Assembly: GCA_958510825.1 (NCBI GenBank)
Contig: OY294048.1
Span: forward strand, 28,795,026 to 28,859,025
Source: Brachypterus glaber
Lineage: Eukaryota; Arthropoda; Insecta; Coleoptera; Kateretidae
DNA length: 64,000 nt
Direction of reading: 5' to 3'
Each line of letters starts with the position of its first letter. The stretch's first letter is position 1. Below the pieces are notes generated by a model. It searched no databases and was not told where the DNA came from. It saw only the letters and a program-made list of their open reading frames with translations. A program made the position numbers and the translations under genes. This document shows, one piece after another, positions 53,031 to 63,740 of the stretch.

Positions 53031-53880
53031 TACGCATTCCCTTATATTTTATTCATAGTAAATGTTTGTTTTTAATTTTTTTTTGAAAAACGAAAAATTT
53101 AAATAAAAGAAAAACATTTTTTTCAAAAAATAAAATCAAAAAAATATAAAAAAATCAAAATTTCTTGTTTTATTTATTTTTCTTATGCGAAAACGAAAAC
53201 AATTCGAAAAAAAAATTGGTTGATTGTTTTTTTAATTTTTTTTAGTTTGGACTTTTTGGTGTTACCATAACTTTTATGTTTTTAGGGGAACTACTTTTAA
53301 AATTGGTAGAATTGATCCTTATAATAAAAGGAATTTTTCCCAAAAAAGTTACGTTACTCGGAATTTTCTTTCAGCTTTTTTCGATTTTTTTTTTAAAGTT
53401 TAACCCCCCATAACTTTTTTATTTTTACAGGGATTAGTTTTAAAATTGAAAGATTTGATCCTTGGGGAACGTTCAAGTATCACGTAACGCAAATTTTGAT
53501 CATTTTGGACCCCCACCCCCCCTGTAACGCTATTTTCCTATACCAATAATATGGGCGTAACACTCCAAAATTACCCCCACCCCCCCCTAGGAGCGTTACG
53601 TAATACTTAAACGTCCCCTTATAACGAAAGTATTTTTTCCTGAAAAAGTTACGTTAATCGTAATTTTTTTTCAGTCTTTTTCGATTTTTTTTAAAGCCCC
53701 TATAACTTTTTTGTTTTTGGAGGGATACTTTCAAAAACATCGTACTTGATTTTTTCTCAAAATTTCAAGTCGATCGTATTATTCGTTCTTGAGTTTTCGT
53801 CTCCACAAAAATCTTGATATCAGACGGACAGACAGACGAACATACGGACAATTAAAAAACGTGCTTATTTTTTCATGAAA
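53031..53880. repeat. Dispersed repeat split by a MITE
   Basis: Two diverged copies of a unit (CATAACTTTT(A/T)T(G/T)TTTTT ... AAAGTTACGTTA(C/A)TCG) surround 53465-53618. The region ends in AGACGGACAGACAGACGAAC (53821-53840). It belongs to the family seen at 47640-48060 and 29880-30160. Confidence 0.65.
53465..53618. mobile_element. GGGAACGTTC MITE, 154 bp, inside a repeat
   Basis: The ends are GGGAACGTTCAAGTATCACG and the inverse CGTAATACTTAAACGTCCCC. Flanks are TTG at the left and TTA at the right. The neighbouring repeat unit reads GATCCTTATAA uninterrupted (about 53313-53323), which shows the pre-insertion sequence. Confidence 0.85.
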
Positions 53881-54012
53881 CTCTATATCCAAGAATTTGT
53901 CGTCTAGGGCGATTTTTGAAAATTACGGAAAATTGGAAAATATAGTATAATATTATTCTAGCTCAGGCTCTATGAATAATATAATAATATAGTACTTATA
54001 ATAACATAATAC

Positions 54013-54165
54013 TAAAGGCCTATCCAGAAGCTTGCATAAGAACGTAAAACATAAGAATGCGATGCCTTGATTGGCTTACCAGATACATGGCGGCACATCA
54101 AGCCAATCACGGCATCTCATTGTTATGTTATGTTGTTATGCAAGCCTGTGGATATGCCCTTAAAT
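54013..54165. mobile_element. MITE, copy 2 of the AGGCCTATCC family
   Basis: AAGGCCTATCCAGAAGCTTGC at the left (one arm, 54013 on) pairs with GCAAGCCTGTGGATATGCCC at the right. The inner pair GATGCCTTGATTGGCTT / AAGCCAATCACGGCATC is a further palindrome. Copy 1 is at 40293-40432. Confidence 0.75.
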
Positions 54166-54324
54166 GCAGAAGTATAATTTACTATATTTTAGCAATGTTT
54201 TTAATAAATAATAATTTTTGCAAGGCAAATTCAGCTCAAACCTAGTTCTTTGAGAGCAAAAAAATAATATGTAATTATAAAAAATCTGTCATACAAAAAA
54301 ATTACTTTGAATAAAAATTAACGA

Positions 54325-55365
54325 ATAAAATCTTTTTCGCGTTTTTTTCTAATTTACATATTATAATTTATAATATGTACATAATATGTACATAATATGT
54401 CCATATTATAATATTATAATATGTACATAATAGGTACATATTGTAATTTATAATATGTACATTATATGTAATATGTATTATTACGTTCTTAAACTTCAAT
54501 ATATATTTTAGATATAATTTAAAACTGATTATTTATGATCACTACATTAGAAAAATAATTATCTCCAACGCCAACGAGCGTATCTTTTTTTCTTTATTGT
54601 TTTATTGGCGAAGTCAACCCAAAATTTTTTTTTGTCATATTCGGACTTAAAATGTCATGAAAACGTAAAAAATTGGGTGTTAAAAAATATCGGTCTGTCT
54701 GTCCTCTGACTATAAACCTTGTAACTTTTAAACGAAAAGTCCGATTAAAAAAAATCTTTCATTGTACGATTCAGGACCTTCGTAGTTTTTCTGATGTCAA
54801 ATACGGTTAACCTTGGGTTAAGGTTAGGGGTATAAAGGGGACAAAGGGGACAAAAACTAATACTTTTTGCTATAACGTTTATTATTGATCGTATGATAAA
54901 AATTCTTGCACAGATAAAAAGAATTGTTATTTTTAGATCAAGAATGAGCCAGTTATCGCCTAAAATATTGGTTTTAAATACGTCTTCCCCCTTTGCTGCT
55001 CACCTGTGTTAACCTATTTGACGTCAGGTAAACTACGAAGGTCCTGTTTATAGTATATAGACAGACAAACCGATATTTTTTTAACACCCACTTTTTTCAC
55101 AATTTCCCGATGTTTCATGGTATTTTAAGTCCGAATGTGCCAAAAAAATTGATTTTTTGGTCGACTTCGCCCATAAAAGAATAAAAAAGTCCAAACATCC
55201 CTTTGGCGCTGGAGATAAGCATTTTTGTAATCTAGTGCTCATAAATAATAATTTTATTATTATATCTAAAATATATATTGAAGTTCAAGTAGGTAATATG
55301 TAATATTATAATAAATTAGAAAAAACGTAAAAAAACGATCGGCCGGAAAGATTTTTTTTTTGATA
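54325..55365. repeat. 1.04-kb foldback palindrome
   Basis: The arms pair from about 54325 (TTTTTCGCGTTTTTTTCTAA) with about 55365 (inverse TTAGAAAAAACG near 55316) inward to about 54800/54990. Landmarks are ACTTCAATATATATTTTAGA / inverse near 55270, ATTATCTCCAACGCC / GGCGCTGGAGATAA near 55206, GGACTTAAAATGTCATGAAA / inverse near 55120, and AGGACCTTCGTAG / CTACGAAGGTCCT near 55034. The loop holds GGGGACAAAGGGGACAAAA. The inner part resembles 32030-32230. Confidence 0.8.
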
Positions 55366-55955
55366 TTAGCCTAAGTTACTTCTTATGGTAAGTTTAAATA
55401 ATCAGGGGTCGGAAACAAAAAGTTACAATTTGAAAAAAAAAACACCATGTAACTGTAATTGAGAATTTAATAACTATATAATATGAGATTTATCAATGAT
55501 AGATTTATTTATTATAATTTTAATTGCTTACATTTTTATAACTCTTAGTTACAAAGTTTTCTTGCATAAATAGACATAGCTGTTAATTAAGCATAAAATG
55601 TAATGTAAAAAATAATCTTGTCAAAACTGTCGGTCAGTCTTTATTATACACTGTACTAGGTATAAATTACTTTCAATTAATAATTCTCAGTCATCGTATC
55701 ATATATCTAAAAATTATTTTTAATTACATATTTATATTTTATAAAGTTTTAACAATCGGCCATGATTGACAAGCCTCGAAATAAAAAAAAATAAAAAAAA
55801 AACGTGAAGATCACTAAAAATGGTAATTGCTAATAATCTCACAGCCGATTATTAGTTCTTATGAAAGATAAAACGTTTTCAGTGAAACATTGGATGGAAC
55901 CAAATAGATTTTTTTTATAAAATATAGAGATTCTTGTTTTTCGTTTATCTTTTTG
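55366..55955. other. AT-rich spacer
   Basis: No gene or repeat recognised. Confidence 0.4.
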
Positions 55956-57745
55956 GACAAAACTAATAATATATTTTTTGCACGACCAAGACTAAAACCT
56001 AATTTTACGCTTTCATTTTCAGGACTAAACTTGCGGTTTTTCTCCCAAGGGTTTAAAAATCACGGCAACCTTGATAATATTAAAATATTATACTTACTAT
56101 GTGCTTTACTCGTACAAACATTAGGTTTGGTGATGTTTTTTAATAATAAATTAGCGATTCAAACCAATTTATTTGATTTTAACAAAGAAAACCTTTAAAA
56201 ATAACATTATTATAACAATTTATACATAACTTAAAATTTATCATCTTCGTCCATTTTTTTGACGTTTGTGACAACCATATTAAAAAACAATTGAAATCAC
56301 GATAGCCGTGAAACTGACTTTTCGCAATTTACAGGCATCTTGATTATATTACAAAAATAAAACAACCGATTTTAAATGCATGGTTTTTAATTTTATCTAC
56401 CTACCTAAATTATGTTTGGTCCTGCAAAAAATAGTCTATATACCTCAGGACTAAACGTGGCTGTTTTAGTCCCTTGCATTTCTGTTTCCCTCGACCGCTA
56501 CGCTCGTTTAGGAAACATGCAGCGGGACTAAAATAGCCCTTGGTTTTTATAACTATTTTGCACGACCGGGACTAAACGCTATTTTACTCCCTCTTTTGCA
56601 GGAATAAACCTACTGTTTTACTCCCGCATCTGTATGATGTTATCCATCCTATTTTCTATTTTAGGCTCTAAGGCAGATTTCTATGATTTAAGGGCAGATT
56701 CCTTGATAGTTATAATTAAAATAGATCTCAAAGTAGATTTTCAGAAGTCAAAAATATAAAAATAGAAACTGTAAGTGAATAATAAATTCTAACTTTTATC
56801 TTGTGATTTAATATATTGACCATTATGTGGATGCCTTATACTTTTTATTGAATACAACAAAATATACTAGTAAAACGTTTTCTCCATATTCTTTTAAATT
56901 TTTGGGCATCCACCACACACACACAAGTTGTCTACACAGCTACTTGCTGTGTTGCTAATATTGCCATGCGCAGTAGTAGACAAAAAATTGACAAAACCAA
57001 AAACAACAAGAAAAGAAAATAATGAAGAAATCATTTGTATTCTGAATTTTGGTAAGGCTTTTTATGCGAGAGAATCGCCAGGCCAAAATGAGATTGTGCC
57101 TAGTTTGTAATTGGTATCAACATGGAGTGCGTGGGGTTTACTAAAAACGAAAAATTGTTATTTAAGTACCCAAATTATACCTAAAAAACAGTTAGTAAAT
57201 TGTTATTGTGCCACAATATTTTCATATTAGTTTGTTAATTTTTTTTTAAGTACTCTTTCCCTATTTGAGATATGAGTTTAGTACGCATGTTTTTTTTAAA
57301 TTCGATAATATTTATATTTTTTAAGCTCTTGCAATTTGTTCATTTTTTAACCATTATAATAAAGATATGTTTATTGTTAATGCAGTAAAGTAACCTGTGA
57401 TTACAAATAAATTTGAATGCAGTAAACAATAAAATGTCTTAACCTGGCAGTATTTGGCTCCCTCACCTTATCAATATTAAAGATACTACGTGCTTTACTG
57501 TTTTAATAATTAGGTTTGGTGATGTTTTGTATAAAATAAGCAATTCAGACAAACGGCTTTATTTAATTTTAACAAAGAAAACTTTTAAAAAAATATTGTT
57601 TAAATTACCATATTAAAAAACAATTAAAATCCCTACAGCCGTGAAACTTACTTTTCGCTATTCACAGGTATCTTGATAAAACCTGGTTACCGAAATAAAA
57701 CACCTGATTTGAGATGCATGATTTTAACTTTAATTTTATGTACCT
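55956..57745. repeat. Long direct repeats 1.4 kb apart
   Basis: The block 56085-56415 (TTAGGTTTGGTGATGTTTT, TTAACAAAGAAAAC, AGCCGTGAAACT.ACTTTTCGC) recurs at 57478-57745. A second motif, TTTTGCACGACC(A/G)(A/G)GACTAAA, occurs at 55976 and 56566. The spacer includes a short AC microsatellite (56916-56926). The pattern could be two ends of one repeat element or an old segmental duplication. No reverse transcriptase or LTR landmarks were recognised. The frame at 55953-56198 is inside this repeat. Confidence 0.6.
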
Positions 57746-58008
57746 ATAGTTAATAAATTAACAAAAAAAAGCATTTTAAGTACCAACATAAATTTTGCAG
57801 CAGCAACTAAATTTGCTAACCGTGACTATCACAATATTAAGCATCACTTGTTTACAAAAACAAAAAGGAGTGCAGAAACAGGCATTTATAAAGAAGTTCG
57901 TAAAAAAACTTATATTACATATATTAAAGCCTATTAGAACATGCATCTACCAAACAGTAGAAAACTACCTAAATGTATACATGTTTAAATGTTTATGATA
58001 GTAATTAT
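57746..58008. other. Spacer
   Basis: AT-rich; contains GTAATTAT (58001-58008), the left target duplication of the next element. Confidence 0.5.
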
Positions 58009-58262
58009 CAACGAACTAACAACTCTTCTCTCTAGAATACGCATACCGTTAATATAAAGTATCGCCAACATCTCGGTTTGTTTGTAAACAAATAGTAGAT
58101 ATATTCAGGCCTGAATAATAACAATTACCAGTAACTGTCATTGTTGTCTCTGTTAGAACAAAGCTGTGCGAGTAAAACAGACAAATGTATATGTTGGCTA
58201 CGTTTTTGTCAGTTTTTACAAATGAAATGCCTATTCTAGAGAGAAGAATTATTAGTTCGTTG
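58009..58262. mobile_element. 254-bp hAT-like MITE with exact 8-bp target duplication
   Basis: The ends CAACGAACTAACAACTCTTC and the inverse GAATTATTAGTTCGTTG extend about 36 bases. GTAATTAT is present immediately before (58001-58008) and after (58263-58270). An 8-base duplication and CA...TG ends are typical of hAT-derived elements. Non-coding. Confidence 0.9.
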
Positions 58263-58270
58263 GTAATTAT

Positions 58271-58974
58271 ATACTGTGAATTTTTAATTAATTAAGCGGG
58301 TAATGGGAAGCTCTTGTATTTCTAAATAATTCTTTCCACCATATTATACTATAATATTATAATAATTGATTATAATCAAGATAAAATCTAAAGAGGCCAA
58401 GAGATGCGTCTAATAGCATAGACATCCGGTTTGAGAATATCGTAGGTAATGTGTATTTTTTGCAATTTTAAAATTCAAAAGCAGATTGCTAATATTAATT
58501 AATTAATTAAAAAAAAGACTTTAAAAACTTTATCTGACATATGTCAACACTAAAAACTCTCTTTAATTTTTATTTAATCAACATGTCATTTCATAAATTC
58601 TCATTTCTTTAAAAAATTAGGTATTACATATTTTAAAGGCACTTTTTAAAGACTGTTCTCACCCCTTGGCCCCAGAATTATTGTGTATAACTATGAAAAT
58701 AGCTTAATCTGATAATATTAAATTAACTGTATATAACCGTCAAGTTAAAAATAGATTTTTTGGTAGCTCATTGTCATAGCTTTTGGAGCTTCTAGCAGCC
58801 AATGGAACCGGATTCGGATTTGGAGAGAATTTAAAAAATAGCTTAATCCAGATGTACTTTTTTTATTTTTTAAATTTTAGCATACACACTGTCAACTTAA
58901 CTTAGGAGATAAGTAGGTTATAAACGATAAATTTTTTGAGTGTCCTGGATTTGTATAATTACCAATAGTACCTT
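58271..58974. other. Spacer
   Basis: AT-rich with no recognised gene or repeat. Confidence 0.4.
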
Positions 58975-58978
58975 TTAA

Positions 58979-59742
58979 CCCTATATTGCACCTAGTTTCC
59001 ATTTGGGAAAGCTGGGCATCAAACACCTGGATTCTTTAATAATCAAATTACAAACTTTATGGGCACCTAGTTTTGACTTGGGAACACTGGTCTTCAAGTT
59101 GGATTATCCATTGATAAATGGCAATATCTAATATTGCCGGTAAAAATTTAAACAGCTGATCATGTCACACACTTTTAAGATTAGCTGGAGTCGAAATTTT
59201 GTTAGTGTTTTGGTTTTTGTTCAAAAACGTGTTTTTGAGTCCTCAAAAATTCTAAAAATTATTTTGTTGATGTTAGTATCTTTTTGTTTTGTATCCGGTT
59301 TTGTTCTTTACGGGTACGATGTTTTTGGATGGGTTTGAAAAAAAAGAACCTTGCAAAATTTTTGAAATAAAAGAAAAAAATTCAATTTTTTTTATGAATT
59401 ATGCAAGTCAAATGAAGTCCATAAAATACGTCACGCAAATTGACCAAAATTCTTACACTTCATACCCCGTTTCTTGCGTTATTGTTTCATATTTTGGCTA
59501 CCCCCCCAATAGGGGGGACAGTGTTAGGGGGGTAGCCAAAATATAAAATCTCTACATCCTTTAATAACGCGAGAAATGGGGTATAAGGAGCAATCAAAGA
59601 TAGTATAATTAACTAATACCTTTAATAACGCGAGAAACGGGATATTAAGTGTATCAATTTTGGTAAATTTGTGTGACGTATTTTTAGGACGACCCCTTAT
59701 GAATTGTTTTTGTTGCAAAATAAAATTATGTGCAATATAGGG
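58979..59742. mobile_element. 764-bp piggyBac-type MITE with TTAA sites
   Basis: CCCTATATTGCAC after TTAA (58975-58978) and the inverse GTGCAATATAGGG before TTAA (59743-59746) are perfect 13-base ends. TTAA targets are diagnostic for piggyBac mobilisation. Inside are diverged repeats (CACCTAGTTT ... TGGGAAAGCTGG, about 58990 and 59067) and a nested palindrome at 59413-59690. Confidence 0.85.
59413..59690. repeat. Palindrome nested in the TTAA MITE
   Basis: TAAAATACGTCACGCAAATTG pairs with the inverse AATTTGTGTGACGTATTTTTA. The arms share ACACTTCATACCCCG, TTTTGGCTACCCCCC and their inverses with the interior of the 30955-31192 MITE. The right arm has a duplicated block (TTTAATAACGCGAGAAA twice, at 59561 and 59621) around AGCAATCAAAGATAGTATAA. 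Confidence 0.75.
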
Positions 59743-59754
59743 TTAAAATATATA

Positions 59755-60466
59755 CAGTGCTGTCCAAAAGTCACCCCCCCCCCTCCCCCTTTAACTTTTT
59801 AACGAGTTGAGATATCGACTTCAAATTTAGAACTCTTAAATAAGACAACTTAAACTATCTTTTAGCATATATTTGATATTTCCAACTTTTAAAATGTGGG
59901 CAGGGAGGCATGGGGGGACATTTTTTTAAATGGAAAGGGGGGTCGTGTGATACATCACTTTAAAGCTTATAAAATTCTCTATTTAAATTAACATTTTTAA
60001 ATTCTTTAAAAATGTTTTTTGTGCTAAAACATTCGATTTTTTAAGTTTTTTTTTTATAAATTTTTATTTATGTCAACTAAAATTATTTTAAAAGTATAAT
60101 TAACATTTTTTTATGATGAAATTATGCATTTTTAAAAAAATTATTTGTTTTTTTAGAGGAATTTTGACATTAATACCCATTTTCAACCCCATTTTAAACC
60201 CAATTTTTTTTTAATTTAAAAATATGGAGTTAAATGGAGAATTTTATTAGCTTTAAAATGATGTATTACATGACCCCCCTTTCCATTTAAAAAAAATGTA
60301 CCCCCATGCCCCCTGCCCATATTTTAAGAATTGAAAGTATTAAACATATGCTAAAAGATAGTTTAAGTTGTCTTATTTAAAAGTTCCAAATTGGAACTCG
60401 ATATCTCAACTGGTTCAAAAGTTAAGAGGTGGGGGGGGGGGGGGGGGCTGACTTTTGGACCGAATG
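59755..60466. mobile_element. 712-bp palindromic Tc1/mariner-type MITE
   Basis: The ends CAGTGCTGTCCAAAAGTC and the inverse GACTTTTGGACCGAATG are flanked by TA on both sides (59753-59754, 60467-60468). The arms pair through most of the element (GAGATATCGA / TCGATATCTC; TAAACTATCTTTTAGCATAT / inverse; GGCAGGGAGGCATGGGGG / inverse). C- and G-runs lie near the two ends. The centre is near 60110. Non-coding. Confidence 0.85.
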
Positions 60467-60748
60467 TAATCCTACATTTATAAAAGATAAATAGTATTTA
60501 CAATTCATTAGTTAATTATACTATCTTTGATTGCTCCTTTACGCATTGTCTTAACTTTCAATAAATAGGCATACTAAAAGATCTAATTGGCATGCTATTA
60601 ATTAACTATTGGTTAATGACAATTTTATAACAAATTAGCATGCCATTGATTTAGTTCGATAAGAAATTCTATAGAAAAATATTTTAGCCCTTTCGCCATT
60701 ATCGGGACACATTTTTTAATAAAATTAAAAATAGTTATATATTTTATA
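60467..60748. other. Spacer with an inverted copy of a MITE segment
   Basis: ATTAGTTAATTATACTATCT then TTGATTGCTCCTT (60507-60540) is the inverse of 59583-59616 in the TTAA MITE. Apart from this no feature is seen. Confidence 0.5.
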
Positions 60749-61457
60749 TGGAATACAGAATATTTTAGTAGTTATACATGCAAAAAGGCCACCTTTTTGT
60801 GCAGTTTCACTCAGGATAATTGAAACTTTAAAAATAATTATCTAAGGGGCTGTTTACAAACTACGTCACTTTTTTTCTTAAGATAACTTAAACAAATGAA
60901 TGGCCGAAAAGTGACAAGACAAATCTCTAAGCTTGTCTGCCCTTTAAATAGGAGGTTTGTTTAGGGATGAAAAAAGTAGAAAACTGGAATACAGAATATT
61001 TTAGTAGTTATACATGCAAAAAGGCCACCTTTTTGTGCAGTTTCACTCAGGATAATTTAAACTTCAAAAACAATTATCTAAGGGGCTGTTTACAAACTAC
61101 GTCACTTTTTTTCTTAAGATAACTTAAACAAATGAATGGCCAAAAAGTTACAAGACAAATCTCTAAGCTTGTATGCCCTTTAAATAGAAGGTTTTTTTAG
61201 GGTTGAAAAAAGTAGCAAACTGGAATACAGAATATTTTAGTAGTTATAGATGCAAAAAGGTGGCGCCATCTTTTTGTGCAGTTTCACTCAGGATAATTTA
61301 AACTTTAAAAACAATTATCTAAGGGGCTGTTTATAAACTAAGTCACTTTTTTTCTTAAGATAACTTAAACAAATGAATGGCCAAAAAGTGACAAGACAAA
61401 TCTCTAAGCTTGTCTGCCCTTTAAATAGGTTTGTTTAGGGTTGAAAAAAGTAGAAAA
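60749..61457. repeat. 236-bp tandem array, three units
   Basis: TGGAATACAGAATATTTTAG starts at 60749, 60985 and 61221: two intervals of exactly 236. Units share GTTTCACTCAGGATAATT, GGGGCTGTTTA(C/T)AAACTA and AAGCTTGT(C/A)TGCCC. Differences are few. The third unit has a short GGTGGCGCC insertion after CAAAAA. Non-coding. Confidence 0.95.
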
Positions 61458-62682
61458 CTGCCAAACCACTCATTGACACTTAATTTTTGTATCCTTTTTC
61501 AAAAAGTTGACATATATTTCATATACAAGGTGGGCATGAGGACCGGACGTCCGCGGACGCTGCTTTGAAATATTTTAAACAGGTGAAGCAAAAAACTGAT
61601 GGCTAAGAAAAGTCTGTGGCCACCATATTTTTTTAGCCGGTTATCACTTTTATTGTATCGGTGCTTGCATTTCATTGCCTTCATAAATAAAACCATTATA
61701 TTAACGAAATTTCATTATTTAAATAAATTTAACATTATTAGTAACAACTTATTATAATATATTCATATTTTTAACTTTCTTTGTTACAGTTTAAAACATT
61801 AATCGGCTCACACTAAATGTAACTTTTATGGATATCGACGTAATATTATTAGGTACCTAAACTTTTACAGTGCACTAAAAGAATTAGAATCCACTGGAGG
61901 GCAAATGCAGGAGTGAAAGGGTGACACAGTGAATGTCCGATAAAAGGAAATATTTTTAGATCACTGAACTACAGGAAGATGTTCAAAGATAAACAACTTT
62001 CAGGAAATCCTTTGTATGGTATATAGCAAAATAAACTTGTGTGTTTTTGTCGTATTTTTATTTAATACGTGCATTCTTTCTTTACCGTTAATATCAGGAA
62101 GGAAAATTAAAATTCTTAGAGTTTCATTTAATATTTAATTTATTACAACTAAAAACATGTATATATTACTATGTTTTACTAAAATGTATAGTACATTTTT
62201 TATGAAAATACAGGTGGCCCACAAACAAAGACTATAAAGACAAGCGATATGGTATGATAGATCGTGATTATCGGTCAAATTTTTGTAACAGTTGTCGAAA
62301 TCCATGCCAAAATTTGCTTTGTCTGATTGACCTGGATATGTTATTCTATATTTAACAATGTTTGGACTACAAAAATCAAGAAAGGCTTTAAATCACGCTC
62401 GTAGACATTTTCTCCTCCTGGAAGTTCTGGTAAATAAGTAGCACGAAAAATCTAGCTAAAACTGTGGGGTGTCACAGGGATGGGGTGGCCCAACAATGGC
62501 AAAATAGACAATATTCCGAGAACCGTACAAAATATTAAAAATCTAAAAAGGTGGTCAATTTGAACAGAATTAACCCTTCCAAACATCTTAACTTTAAAAT
62601 CTTAATTGAAAACCTCCTATTAAAAAGACCATAAAAATGCTGTTTAGTGATATCAAACAAAAGGTGAAATCGGTTCATACCC
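61458..62682. other. No gene recognised
   Basis: AT-rich sequence with brief balanced patches (GGACCGGACGTCCGCGGACG near 61540; GGTGTCACAGGGATGGGG near 62468). The first contains the palindrome GGACGTCC. Short frames have no recognisable domains. Confidence 0.4.
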
Positions 62683-63590
62683 TACCAGGGTATGTATTCT
62701 CGGGCTCGAGAGAACGCATTCCCGGGAGAAAGGTAGTGTGGGTTGCATATTCTTTCTCTCGAAACGCAAAACTACTTATTCTTGAACTTCACTTCGCACG
62801 AAAATCGAGGAACTTTACTTCTACTACTCGGGAGCCTGAGAAGCGAGCGTTCACGGATATTTTGACGTATAAGTTAGTCGCGCGCATTTAAATATAACCC
62901 TATTTTGGCTTTGGTTTTGTGTTATTATTTTGAATACCGTTTTATTTTATAATAGTTAATGAAAGAAGCTTTTTTATAATTAGAAATTATTATACATATT
63001 ATAATAATAATAATAACATAACGATGGACGATTTGGAAATTGTGGGGGCTGTTACCCTTTTGGGAGATCTGCAAGATGCGGAAGACCAAATGGAGAACTA
63101 AGAACGGGAAGTGTTGGCTAGGACCGACCCTTTCCAACTTTCTAACAAAAAAATTGTAGTGAATTCAGGACTAAAAAGCCCACTAATAACAAGAGGCTGG
63201 TCCTGAATAAAATTTAAAACAATTTTTTTTGTTGACTGCTGGTGGGCGCAGATCTTTATCTGTTTTTATTTTCATTTTCAGTCATTTCTTACACTTTAAT
63301 TTTTGGATATTAATTATAAAAAATATTCAAACCATAGCAACTTGCTTACAAATAATAAAAATAAAGACAGCCTGAGCACGCAAATTCGTGTCACATAATC
63401 TGATTGGTTAAAATCCGCTAAAATACTTGGCAACGCTGCAGCCGGCTGCAGAGATCCCATCACGCTCACTACTGTTCAAGAATAGCATTTTTTAACTTTG
63501 GGGAACTTTGATATGATGTGATCAATTCCCTTCCTATGAAAATTGTTTACGTTCTCTCGAGACCGAGAATAGATACCCTGGGGGTGGCAA
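62683..63590. mobile_element. 0.9-kb TIR element with CTCGAGAGAACG ends
   Basis: CCAGGGTATGTATTCTCGGG then CTCGAGAGAACG (62683-62721) is inverted at 63552-63590 (CGTTCTCTCGAGACCGAG then AATAGATACCCTGG). The frame 62637-62891 overlaps this end and is not taken as a gene. The interior has a short transposase-like fragment (63023-63170). Confidence 0.7.
63023..63170 (+). pseudogene. Possible N-terminal fragment of a transposase
   Basis: From ATG 63023 the reading is MDDLEIVGAVTLLGDLQDAED, a stop (TAA near 63100), then EREVLARTDPFQLSNKK. The RTDPFQLS-type segment followed by a hydrophilic stretch is reminiscent of the start of Harbinger-like nucleases. The match is short and the call is weak. 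Confidence 0.3.
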
Positions 63591-63740
63591 CCTAATTTTG
63601 GCGAAAAAAACAATTACGAAAGATACAGTTTTTTGCATTTTGTTTAAATTTTTATTTTGTTACCCTTCAGTACCCACAATCACCCTTAATAAACCATAAG
63701 AATAGTTGATTTACGGTTTCGATATAAAGGTAAAATTCTA
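63591..63740. other. Spacer
   Basis: AT-rich, nothing recognised. Confidence 0.4.

Noticed and set aside
54057..54245. 62-codon frame (also 40198-40380 on the other strand)
   Set aside because: Both are readings of copies of the same small MITE, whose core is palindromic.
60425..60448. G-quadruplex candidate in the long G run
   Set aside because: It is a single homopolymer at the end of a palindromic MITE; a slippage product is a simpler reading.
62637..62891. 84-codon plus-strand frame
   Set aside because: It overlaps the terminal inverted repeat of the 0.9-kb element and shows no recognised domain.
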